From Pestalotiopsis fici W106-1 (lineage: Eukaryota > Ascomycota > Sordariomycetes > Amphisphaeriales > Sporocadaceae): a stretch of DNA of 64,000 bases. Below are positions 47,501 through 59,000 of the stretch, in pieces. Under the pieces are notes generated by a model that was given only the letters and a program-made list of their open reading frames with translations, was not told the DNA's origin and made no database searches. How positions within the stretch are numbered: the stretch's first letter is position 1; every line of letters starts with the position of its first letter. The stretch is taken from the NCBI RefSeq assembly GCF_000516985.1, contig NW_006917096.1, positions 853,606-917,605 of the forward strand. Direction: 5' to 3'. The position numbers were made by a program, and so were the translations under genes.

Positions 47501-50500
47501 CTAATAAGCGTCTCGAAGATTGTCTATCACGCGTTTCAGCGCAAAGTCACATTTGTCATCCCAGATTGCAGGCAAGCTGCTAGACACAGATGACGAGTTG
47601 ATAGATTTCCCGGTCCTCGCCGACTCGTAAAATCTCTTGAACCTGTTGACAAATTCCCGTGCCCGTGGAAAGTGGTTCTTTGACCCTGACGATTGTGACA
47701 TGTTTGTGAACACTTTTTTCATGTGTTCACTCTTGAGCATGGATGCACCATCCTCCTTCAGTAGCCGGCTGCAGCAGACAAGTAGACCCGCCAGGCCAGT
47801 GGCTGCTGCTGTGGCGACCGAGCTGCCTGATTCGAACGAAACAATTTTGCCTTCATTGTTCTTGAAGGGAATATTCTTTCCGGGCAGCAGGAAGTCGACC
47901 TTTTCGGGATTGACCCAGGCGCTGGGTTCGCCTGTGTCGGTGGCACTACCGATACGAAATGGGTCAGGAAAGTCGCCTGGGTAGCAGTAGTCCTTTGTGC
48001 TTTTGCCTTGGTCACTAGTGGAGCAGAACATGAGAATGCCCTTAAGCGCAGCTTCTGTAACCGCAGCTTTGAGAGACTCCATGTCTTTATTGCCCTCCAC
48101 CGGTGTTTCAATCGTCCAAGACATTGAGATCATGTCGACGCCGCACTCTGTGGCCCAACGAATGGCCTATATATTCCAATTAGTATTTAGTCGTTGAAGT
48201 GCATGGACCAGTGTTTACCTGGGTAGACATGATGTGTCCATCCAGGAGCGATATATACTGGGTAGACCAAGGATAAATGCACTTACCTCTGCTGCTGACT
48301 TTGGCGTGACCTGCCGATGTTTACCATCAGCACTCGTTCTCTCGTCGAGTCTTGCCACGTATAGAGAGACTTTGGGACACAATTGGCATATTATAGTCGC
48401 CATGCAAGTACCATGGTTGCCAGATGGGATATAATAAGGACTTCGGAGGTCCTCAGAATTGGCATATAGGCAAAATGACTTTCCAATCTTGATCTTATCG
48501 TCAAACACAGCCAGCGATGCGTCGACACCATCGTCAATGACAGCGATCTTGATCTCGCTGATTTCCTCAGCCGTTGGAGCACTTCTGAGGAAATCCGAGA
48601 ACTTTGCCAGAGAGTCGATCCAAGTATTATCCCTGTTTCTTTCAATCAGCACCTGTCCCTAGAAATAGGCCAATATCACGTACAATTGCGTAGCACCGCC
48701 AGAATTCTTGAATTCAGAAGTATAACTGTTGTCTTCGTCGTCATGTATCTCTTGAACCTTTACTCTGTCCTGAGTCGCGTCAGAGATTGCCGTCTTGAAG
48801 TTGCTGATGTATGAGTTCAAAGTCTCCTTGTCTTCGAGGCCCTGCAATCTGTTAGATCAAGAAGCACTGCAATACAATTCTGCCATCATTCGTGGGCAAT
48901 TAATATTCGTACCTTGCGTATGAACAAATTGACTTTTTGCAGCTGCGGATATGCTGTCATTAGAAAAGACCAATAATGATTCCTGACTTGAGAACGTACA
49001 CTGGGGAACTTGATCGGGTTTGGAAGTCCCTGGCTGCTTGACCATCCCATGAGGACTGCATTATTTCCAGATGAGTATAAAGAGATTTCGCGGACGACTT
49101 TGGTCGAATTGGAAATAACATCAGTGTTCAGATCCAGCTTCTTCCAGTCCCATGTCTCGATTTGAAAGCGAGAAAGAGCTTGTTGAATACTGGTGTCGGA
49201 ATGAGAAGGGTTTCTATCGTCTAGGACCATGACCCTTACGATCCGCTCGACGCCGTTGTTTTCCAACCACTTGAAAACGTTTGTCAAATCCGAGAGACCT
49301 TTCTTGACACTCGTCCTTTTTCTTCACAGCGGATTCGAGTTTAGTATTTACTGAACGCACAGTTGATCCGGGGCTAGACCTACGTTTTAGTCTTACGTAT
49401 TGGATAATCCATCGTCAACTTTGGGATCGCAACATATTTCAAGATGCTCTCAAATTTCAAATGGCTCTTCAATCTTTCGAGGTAGTCCTCCGAAATTGTT
49501 GCATGTGGGAATCCGCCCAGATCAAACTCGATGTGACGTTCTACACAATGGTAAGTTTTGTTGTCAAGAGCTCGTCAGTGTGTGAAACACATGCGTACCT
49601 TGCCCTGGACGATATAGACAACGCATGATCCGATCCCGATCGAAATTTCTCACGCAGTGCAATCGTATGTACGAAGCGATGGGGTCTTTTGTGATCCGAA
49701 GTTGGAGTTGTTTCTCGTCAACGTTCTTTTCCTTGGTTTTGATGTGGTGCTCTAATTGATGTATCCTTTCCTGATACGGGGTTCGAGAGGCTTTATTAAG
49801 TGTCTCCAAGACAGACTCATGCTTTTGTACGAGCAATTCGACTACTTTGAGGAATTCCTGAGTAGCCTTGAAATCGGCTTCGCCTTGTTCTGGCGTTGCT
49901 GGTGACTGGACTGTCACCACTTTGGAGTTGTGTCCTGTTGTATTGGTGCGGATCGGGAGAGGATCAAGCCCAGACGGTGTCCTAGTCAGTGTAGAGTGTT
50001 TGCTTCCACCTCGGTATATCGTCGACGCGGACTTTGCCCCACCGCCTTCGTCAATCTTCTCATAATCATCATCATCGCTATCTCCTCCATGGGACTCGTC
50101 ATCTTCTGTACTTTCTTCGTCTTCGCCGTCACTTTCGCTCTCCTCATTACCAAGGTCGTGGTCATCTTCTCCTTCATCCTCATCATTCTTTTTCAAGTCC
50201 ATGGACATGCAAATATGGAGCGGCGTCTGTCCGGTTTTCTCTTCGCGTTTTGTGAACATGCCCTCGAATTGCGTGCACTTGTCCACCATCATCATCAGGT
50301 GACCAATGGGCAGTCGATTCTTGATTGCCAGATGTAGTGGATTGCCATATTGGCACGTGCTTGGGAGAACTTTGCTCAGATTCTTGAGTTTGCGGTCTCT
50401 CAGCAGAGCGTCGACAAAAATAGCGTTGCCGCGTACAAGGGATAGGTGTAACGGGGTGTAGTCGTCCCCATTCTTCTTCTCCAACAAGTCATGGTTGATC

Positions 50501-50859
50501 TCAAGAAACCAATCTAGAAACTGGCGCAACATTTCGCTTGACCAGTATGTATCCTCATCCCAGTCTTCATTGTCGGCTAGGATGTGTAGAACGGTCTTGT
50601 ACTTCAAAGGACGCATATAACTCTGCTTGTAGTCCCTCTCAAAGACCTCTCTTTCTTTCCGATCGGTAAAATCAACCTTGGATGCCGCTTCAATCACTTC
50701 TTTGGGCGATATCCTTGTCTTCTTGGCCGACGATGTCTCCCCTGAACGGCTCGGCTTCTTCTTGGAGTCCTTGGACCCCTTCGCCTCTTTGGCCTCCTTG
50801 GCTTCTTTGGCCTCTTTTGACGCTTTCGAGCGTATCACCACTCTCGCTTCAGAATCCAT
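47501..50859 (-). CDS. Ankyrin-repeat protein with a C-terminal subtilisin-like protease domain (S8)
   Basis: CDS: complement of 50859..49599, 49540..49384, 49309..49000, 48942..48913, 48841..48684, 48632..48287, 48166..47501; 975 residues. Residues 13-30 carry KEA repeats (a short DNA tandem repeat). Ankyrin units follow (DYTPLHLSLVRGNA, GNPLHLAIKNR, GQTPLHICMS), then an acidic stretch (about 230-290) and a linker. The subtilase triad is complete: Asp672 (VIDDGVD), His712 (GNHGTCMA) and Ser870 (SGSSVATA). There is no signal peptide, so it is probably cytosolic, like the S8 domains of fungal NLRs. A 51-nt intron (48633-48683) removes an in-frame TAG. Exon 4 is a 30-nt microexon; an alternative acceptor at 48956 would lengthen it. 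The gene diverges from the 283-aa gene. A proteolytic effector role is inference. Confidence 0.83.
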
Positions 50860-51426
50860 GTTGTCGATAGTTGACTCATGGAGGAAGAATTATGCTGGCC
50901 GTCAGTAAGTAAAGAGATAGAAAAGTATATGTGCTACAACGTACATAGGCTACAGCATCCAGAAACATGAGTAGCAATGAAGCAAAGACGGCCTGATTGA
51001 TTGCAAATGCTCAGGAGACCAGGCTCGCAGACTGTTGCGAGCAAAAGTGCTCGGCATGGAAGCTCCGACAATGGCTGCTGATAGACCCGGGGGTTCTTGC
51101 AGGATCAATGTGCCCATTTTGGGGGCCATGCATGTATAGTAGCGTTGAAGGATTCGCTGGTGCTAGGTAGCCGCTGTAGATTGATATGTTGATTGGTGCG
51201 GCGGCGACAGGGGCGCGCGTGAGAATCTGCATTCGGAATGAATGTAAGCGACTCGATGGGTCCATGAATGGTACATCTACCTTCCTACGATAGTGGAGCT
51301 ACCTCGGAAGATGCTTTCTTTATCTTACAAGGTTCCATCCTCAGCCTGGTAGACACCCAACAATAAGTGCTCTTCATTCGCCTCTAATCAAATAGATCAA
51401 CTTACGCTAAAACAACAGAAAAAAAC
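50860..51426. promoter_or_regulatory. Divergent upstream region of the ankyrin-subtilase and 283-aa genes
   Basis: These 567 bp separate two divergent start codons, so both genes may share control elements. No obvious repeat, TATA box or gene is seen. Confidence 0.4.
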
Positions 51427-52278
51427 ATGGGATCAGACGACATTGTTCTTCTAGAGGAAGGGGACCCCAATTCGGGGTTTCGCACGCAAAACTTGCCTGG
51501 CGATAAAGCCCGGTCTGTCTTGATCGACGAAGGCAAAGCTTTGATTTTAAAAGCCACCCTTGTCAGCGTTACACATGGGTCTTACACTGAAGATGGTGAC
51601 CCCGCAACCCTTCTGGTCTTCGAATTCACCTTTATCAGTGTCGAGCGCGCACGGCGGTTCAGCAGCGCTACCATTACGCTGACATTTGACGATGCTAGCG
51701 AGAACCTGAGAAACCGACCCGAGGTCGTTGCGATTTCGCCGTCTGGTCAATTTGCAATCAACAAGACCACGTCGTCAAGAGACCTGAAGCAATCTGTCAA
51801 TGCTGGCTTGAATGGAACGGTCCTTGGAGTCGGCGGCGAGGTCGGATATACGTGGGAAACGTCCAAAGTCGAGGAAAAATCCCACGCAACCACTTTAATT
51901 GGATTGAAGCGTGTCGTTGGCGGTTGGGGCAAAGACAATCGCGTCATTTTCAAGCTGGATGAAGATGAAATCACAAAGGAGGGAATCCCGAGTTTTTTGC
52001 GTACAGCGGTACTATTGAAACGCCGAGACGATGTGCCCTTCCGCTTCACTATCGAAGTAGACACTGGCGTTGACTTTGGGAGCAAGATAAGGAGGCTATT
52101 TGGGCGCAAGAACCCAGATGCAATTGACCCAGTAGAATTGGATGACGAGACAGATTTGGAGGAATTGGGCATCACCACCCTCGACCCCAACAAGGTCGAT
52201 TTGGATAACATGCGAGATCTCAATATCAAGGAACAGGCTGACGTGATCATCGCGACACTTATCCAGGTTCCGGCTTGA
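51427..52278 (+). CDS. Conserved fungal protein of unknown function, 283 aa
   Basis: Single exon, 283 residues, with no signal peptide or membrane segment. It begins MGSDDIVLLEEGDPNSG and then has a probable beta-rich region (KARSVLIDEGKALILKATL, LLVFEFTFISVERARRF, ATITLTF), a central SRDLKQSVNAGLNG and a Gly-rich VGGEVGYTW. A GIPSFLRTAVLLKR segment follows, then an acidic tail with DPVELDDETDLEELG. From memory, proteins of this pattern occur in other filamentous ascomycetes and are annotated as hypothetical; I know no function. Its place between an ankyrin-subtilase and an NLR-like gene suggests a link with them. The beta-strand-rich layout with a glycine-rich middle would fit a binding or pore-like fold, but that is speculation. 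Confidence 0.7.
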   Translation: MGSDDIVLLEEGDPNSGFRTQNLPGDKARSVLIDEGKALILKATLVSVTHGSYTEDGDPATLLVFEFTFISVERARRFSSATITLTFDDASENLRNRPEVVAISPSGQFAINKTTSSRDLKQSVNAGLNGTVLGVGGEVGYTWETSKVEEKSHATTLIGLKRVVGGWGKDNRVIFKLDEDEITKEGIPSFLRTAVLLKRRDDVPFRFTIEVDTGVDFGSKIRRLFGRKNPDAIDPVELDDETDLEELGITTLDPNKVDLDNMRDLNIKEQADVIIATLIQVPA

Positions 52279-53054
52279 TATAATAAAATGTAGTGGTTTG
52301 TGATTTCCTCTCCCTGCATTGCGCTGTTCCTTTGCAAACCCTTGTGGTTTTTTTTTTATCTTAGGATTAAAAATAATGCACTGCAAGTAATCTGTACGAT
52401 ATGCTTGTGAAGATTTGAGCACATCATTCAAGCAGTTCCATGAAGAAGCCATTCACAGAGGATCTAGGTGAAGTAAAACGTTCAATATGCTTCGTACCTA
52501 CCTAACCTAGGTACCTAGGTTGTACCTTAATCGTAAGTGGGTGCGACCTGCACATGTGCCATGATGGTGCATTAGGTACTACGTATACGTACCATTAAGT
52601 GGTAGGGGTTAGTGTCTATTTCAGGGCGCCCTCCCCCCAAGCCCCCTGTACGTACGGGCTCGTGTGCGCCTGTAATGATGCAGCAGCTGACACTGGCCGG
52701 GCGGCCCCGCCAAATAATTGTAGCGCTAGTACATAGCACCCTGGCACCGACTGGGCACTGAACTGCCAACCCATCAGCTTCAGCTTTGCCGACGATGCAG
52801 GTAGGTCCTATGTGCGATGCGCCAGGCAGTGCACCCCCTCTTCATCATGCGTCTATCAAGGATGAGCTGGTGCGCGGCACAAATTGGGTCACGTCCCAGG
52901 CCATATACTCGGCACACACGGCGGAGTTGAGCCGATGCCAGGGGCCAAAGCCAGGTAAGCAGAGTGGTTCAATTCGTATCTCGAGCTTCTCATACGCGCC
53001 GGGAAGAATACTGTCGCGGACTTTATCGATCCAGCTCAAGTCTGGCGACAACAT
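52279..53054. other. Intergenic, upstream of the NLR-like gene
   Basis: About 780 bp with an 18-nt perfect palindrome at 52504-52521. ORFs are short and unsupported. The start of the NLR-like gene at 53055 was picked because its first exon joins in frame to VLVHGIGHD; further upstream exons cannot be excluded. Confidence 0.4.
52504..52521. repeat. 18-nt perfect palindrome
   Basis: AACCTAGGTACCTAGGTT reads the same on both strands. Its CCTAGGTA core is shared with the palindrome at 37862-37881. Confidence 0.8.
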
Positions 53055-56000
53055 ATGAATGTGATGGAGAACTATGCCGATAAAGATACTCAGTATGTCC
53101 GGCTGCTCAAATCCAAGGGAATACCTCTTTACTGACTTGACGTTGCAGCCTTGTACTCGTCCATGGTATTGGGCATGATTCAACTGCCTGCCAGAATGCG
53201 ACCAAATTCTGGTCCACGCGATTTCCACGAGCACTTGTGACCAGTTTCGCATTCCTTCCTGAGCATGCAAGATGGGGAGACGGCAGCTTTCAAGAAAGAG
53301 CAGAGTGCCTCTTGGACACAATCTTGAAGGATCGGCGGAAATTGGTGAGTTGCCTAGTATTGTACCAAATGTATCAACCATGTCTAATTTATTCTATTCC
53401 AATGCAGACCAAGTCTGCCCATGATGAGCTCATGAGTGCCCAAGCCCTGCCATGTGTCATACTTGGCCACGATCTGGGCTGCGCTCTGGCAAAGCAGGTA
53501 TGAACTGTCCCTTTCAATTTTCAAGATCATCTTGTCCTCTGACTTTGTTTATATAGGCACTGGTGATCGCTTCCGAGGATGCCGAGTGCGGCAGTTTGGC
53601 CAGCGATGCCGAAGTGCTAGTAAGTCCAGAACCTGATTAGAAGAAGAGCTTCCAATTGGCTGATCTTGAGTTTGTTACACCAGTTCTTCTTCCAGGATGT
53701 GAAGATCGGGGCTGACCCGGGCTCGTGGGAGCATCAATTGCTACATCTACTATCCAGCGCTGGATTGAGCTCAAACTCCCCTACAGAGCTTCTGAGGGAG
53801 CTGCCAGGTGCTCTTGAAGAGCTATCTTGGGCTTTCGCTGCTATTCAAGCACACCACAGGACCGTGGACATTTGCGATAAAATGTCATCACAAAAATCGC
53901 CGGTAGGTATCCAACAGCTACATTCCACGTCTCAAACATCTGCACCTCTCGATAATCGTTTCAAGAGTCTCATTTTTGCTCATGGCAGGTCGTTTTGAAT
54001 GCACCGTGCCCTTCTCGTGAGCCAACAACCTTGATCTCAACCGACAAAGGAGAAGACCTGTGGCGATTCTATCCCGGTGATACGATAAGCGAGCACATCT
54101 TCGATATAATTAACAACTCATGGACTCAAGACCCACGATGTATATTTCCCCTCCTCGCAAACATCAGTGCCTAGGTGCAATGACGGCTAATAGTTCTTCT
54201 GCTAGTGGAATCTCGCGGGTGCCGCAGTCTTGTTCGACGTTTGTCAAAGATCAGCTTCTCAAATCATCAGATACGACTTTCGAGACCATCCATGAACTCA
54301 TTTGACTGGATTCTCCATCATAAATCTGTCTCTGATTGGCGATCGTACGAAATAGATTCACCGAAACTTCTTCACATATCTGGTCCTCCGGGATCTGGTA
54401 AAATCGAGGCCTCTTCTCGCCTCATTAGCTTCTTGAGAGAGACTACTCCTACGTCAATCATTCTCACATATGCCTTCGTAAACCAAAGCTTGGAGAGCCT
54501 ACCCAAAAGAGACTTATACATCTCCCTCATTCGTCAGATTCTTCTGAGCTGCCCATCGGCATTTCCAAGGGGAAAGCCGATATCGACCTGGATTACACAC
54601 CAGACCGTCTTCAGCGTGGAAATGTTGGAACAGCTACTACTGTTCCTGTTGGAGGGCATTCCCAATCTACCAATCTTCTTTGCCATTCACGGATCATTCC
54701 CGAACGAGTCATCAGATGGAACAGAGCTGATTAACCTGCTCAAAACGCGCCAGGACCTGTCAAGCGTTTGCAAATTGTTGCTTATCAATGAAGACCAAGC
54801 TTATAGCATTGGTGCTTTGGGCGACAACAAACCAAACTGTCGCTATATTGACATCATCCACGATGCAAATTATGAGTCCACGCTTGAGGGATACATTGGC
54901 TCAAAAATTGAGCATTTGATTCACATACGTCCTGAGTATGCCCTAGGACAAACCGACATCCTCGAAAAGTTAATTCAAACAAACTCGTCCTTCCTCCAAG
55001 CTACAATCAGCCTGAAACTTCTGGAAATTGCTCAGATTCCCACCACTCGTGCGCAAATCCTGGGCTACATCGGCAAGTTGACAATGTCTCTGACCGACAC
55101 GTACAAGCTTGCGTTTCATGATGGCCAGAAACGGTGCGCCATCCCGGTGCTGCCACTACTTCAGTGGATCACTTTCGCTGTTCGTCCGCTATATCAGACT
55201 GAACTCGCTGTTGTGGCTGCTCTCATCATTCCCGGTCAGCTCTCGGGCGATTTCCTTTCTGCAAACATATCACTGAACATCGGCCAAGATATCCGGTGTC
55301 TCAGAGGTACATTGATCAAGCTCGTTGGCAGCAAGGTATATCCATTGCATCAATCTCTGCGTCATGCCTTCACCGATCAAGACAATCATGATAGTAAGGA
55401 TCCAGATGGGGCGATATTAGACAGACTGCTCGATTATCTCGAGTTTGTCTTCGAGTCTACCCCTCAATATGAGGACGTTTCAGCCACTGAAGCGAGTTCA
55501 GTGATATCAGATAATGGCGATGTTAAGCCCCTTCCCCTCGAAGGTCCGGGTTTAGGTCTAAGTCGATATGCTGTGTCCCACTGGCCGGACCATTACAAAA
55601 GGATGCGTGGCCGGCCAGAGGTCAAAGATCGTATTCTTACAATGTTTGAGAAAGAGAACAATTTGAATATCTGGTCACGACTCTATCATCAATACATTGG
55701 CCATATCGATATCGATTTCAACCATGTATTGGACATTGCTGGACGTTTTGGACTTACAGATCTTGTTGTTGATATAGTTCGGAGAGAAAGGCAGTCTTCA
55801 ACGCATACTGAAGAGGAATTGAACAAGATATGTTCCAATTCTCTCGAGATCGCAGTGATATTCAACAACCAAGAAGTTGTCGAAATGCTGCTGGACTATG
55901 GAGCAGAGTCCTCCGATATAATCTGTTTGGCGTAAGCAACTTCCAGTGTCGTTTATCCCCTTCTCTGGGTTGTCTCATAAGCAAGCATTACCCAAAATGG

Positions 56001-59000
56001 TTTTGCGAGAGAGCAGACTCAGACAAACTGCTTGAAAAAGCTGCTTCAAACTCATTTACCTACCCAAATAGGCAATTGCTAACACATCTTGTAGTGTAAG
56101 ACATGGCCCCATAAGTATGATCAAAAGGTTGATTGAACTTCGGCCGGAGTTGATCAATCAGCAGAGTTCCGCGGGAAATACACCTCTTTTAATTGCTGCT
56201 CGGGAGGGCAGAATCAGAGTAGCAGACTTTCTGCTTCAGAAGGGTGCCGATATCTCAGCTGTGCCTGAATATCCCCCAGGTGGGTACACGATGCAGCACT
56301 GCTTTGCAGCGACAGGAAACACAAGCGCACTTCGTCTATTGATTGACGCAGGCGTCGACATGAACGTTCAATCGTTTGGAGGCTGGACGCCGCTACTGAC
56401 TGTGGTGGGCAGACGAGCTGAGGAATCGCTTAAGTTACTTCTGGAACACTCGGACATCGGTGCTCGACTAGTGGATGGGCGCTCAGCACTCCACATTGCC
56501 GCATATAGCGGCTACGAATCGATATGTGACATTTTGCTAGACGCTGGGGCGGACGATCAATCACTTTCAAATGATGAGTACACCCCACTTCACGAAGCTG
56601 CGATGGGTGGGAACCTTGTTGTTTTGCGCAAATTCCTGTCAAGGTCTGAACACGCAGTTCAAAATCAGAACGAAGCTGCCGAACCGGAGCTGTCGGCGCC
56701 CTTCGATCCTGCAAAAGAGAGAAATGAGCTTTTGCACATTGCGGCCAGGAACAATCACCTTGAAATTGTCCAAGAATTACTCAAGGACAATCGGTATGCT
56801 TCGAAAAGAAAATGTTCGACGGCAGTGCTATGGGCCGCCCAGAGAGGATACATTGAAGTTGTTGCCACGTTGTTAGCTTCTGGAAAAGTGATGGCAGTTC
56901 AGGATTATGAAGGAAATACGGCCCTTCACCGGGCGGCCGCCAATCAGTCTCAAGCCATCGTCGAATTGTTGCTACAATCGACAACCGACTTTGATATCAA
57001 TGCGCTGAACAAGCCTCAGGAGACTCCCTTGCACTGTGCAGCTAGATCTGGGAGGCTGTGGACAGTTCAGACCCTGCTGAATCCCCGGCGTGGGTCTGGT
57101 GCCAGAGCAGATCTTAAGTCCAAGAGTGGCCAGACGGCCCTTCACGTGGCTGCCTCATACGGCCATACGGCTATAACAGCTGCACTTCTGGAGCATCCAG
57201 ACATGAAAGATGCATGTCTTTCAACCGACGATGATGGCGATACTGCGCTTATCCTCGCTGTTAGAGAAGGCCATGTCGAGACCCTTGAGGCATTTCTCCC
57301 TTTGCTCTCAAAACACACGCCCCAGGACCTCCAAGGTCCAAAAGATGCATGGTATGCAGCCGTAGAAGCCGACGGCGAGAAGTGTATACCAGTCCTTTTG
57401 CACAATAAATGGCCGATGATCAATGATGACAGTAGCCCGCGAGCTACTGCACTTCATCAGGCGGCGAAGAAAGACGAAGTGGATTTGATGGAGCTGCTAT
57501 GCAAAAATGGAGCCAAAATCGAGGCAAGGACCCTATCCGGAGATACGCCACTGCATTGGGCAGCCGAGCATGACTCAAAAGGTGCTGTACGATTTCTGCT
57601 AAACAGGGGAGCCACCATTGATCCACACGACGATGAATGGGTTACACCATTATGGAAAGCAGCGTACGATGGCTCTTATGATTCCGTACAGGAGCTCCTC
57701 AATGCTTCGCCCAAGCCAGACGTCAACGTCCAGAAAAGGTCGAATGGCTGGACGCCTCTCCATGCAGCTTATGACAGAGGCGACATTACAAAATTACTGC
57801 TGGACGCCGGCGCAGATCCAAGGATACTGAACGAGGCAGGAAATCCAGCATTTTACGAAGCCGCAGATCATTATCGAGGGCATGAGATCATTCAGCATCA
57901 TTTGGACGCAGGCATGGATCCAACAATGAGGAACAAGAAGGGACAAACAATCTTGCACGTTACAGGAGACAGCGGATCTCGATCAACCGTCGAACTACTA
58001 GTTGCTCGTGGATCTGACATCAATGCAAGAGACGACGAGGGTATTGCCCCAATCCACGTGGCCATTTTAGATGAAAACCTCGAAGTCGTGCAATGTCTTG
58101 TCGAAAAGAATGCGGACTTGGAGGTCGACTGCCAACGCTATGGAACACCTCTGATGGCTGCGGTGCAATCGGGCAACACAGAAATCATGAAGATGCTCCT
58201 AGATCGGAGTGCTAGAGTCAATAATTTCAGTCATGAGCATATACACCACACACCGCTACAGGCAGCAGCAGCGAATCGGTCACATGATTACGTACGTCTG
58301 CTATTAGAGCACGGCGCTGATGTCAACATAACAGGTGGCACTTTCGGAAGCCCTCTCTGCGCCGCTGTTCGTGAGAATGCTCAAGATTGTATTGAGTCAT
58401 TACTCGAGGCCGGCGCTGATGTAAACTTCGTGGGACCCCAAGGTACAGCACTTGAGATGGCTATTGCGAATGACAGTTGGGCCGTTGTTGATCTCTTGTT
58501 GGGTCAAGATATAGATCCAAACTCTACCAGCCGTGGAAGATATGGCACAGCTCTGATTGCTGCCATCAACAGTGGCAACTTTGAGTATGTTGGAAAGCTA
58601 TTGTCTCGGGGTGCGAATCCGAATGTCCAAGCCGAAGGCAGGGAAAGTACCACTGAAGCTGCAGTCAAGAAAGGCGATACTGAAATCTTCAACAAGCTTT
58701 TGATGCACGGCATGGAAATCAATTGCCAAGACCCATCAGGACGTGGTCCGCTTTCTCATGCAATCGTGTGGAAGAGTCTGGATCTGGTCGAAATCTTGTG
58801 GGATCGAGAGGAGATTGATCTTGACGAACAGGACTTTGCCGGGCGAACCCCACTCATGTTGGCCGTGATTCATGCCCCAGACATGGTTGGTGGTCTCATT
58901 TCACGGCATGTGGACGTGAATGCGAAGGACAAATTGGGGAGAACAGCACTGGTCTATGCTATCCGCCAGGACTATGATGACCTTGTAGAAGACATTATCA

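Noticed and set aside
48659..48663. In-frame TAG in the ankyrin-subtilase gene, first read as a pseudogene mark
   Set aside because: A 51-nt intron (48633-48683, GTACGT...AACAG) removes it and restores the frame.
55932..56094. Possible extra exon (frame with HYPKWFCERAD) within the NLR-like gene
   Set aside because: It cannot be joined in frame with usable splice sites; the single 163-nt intron with branch GCTAAC gives the correct ankyrin frame.
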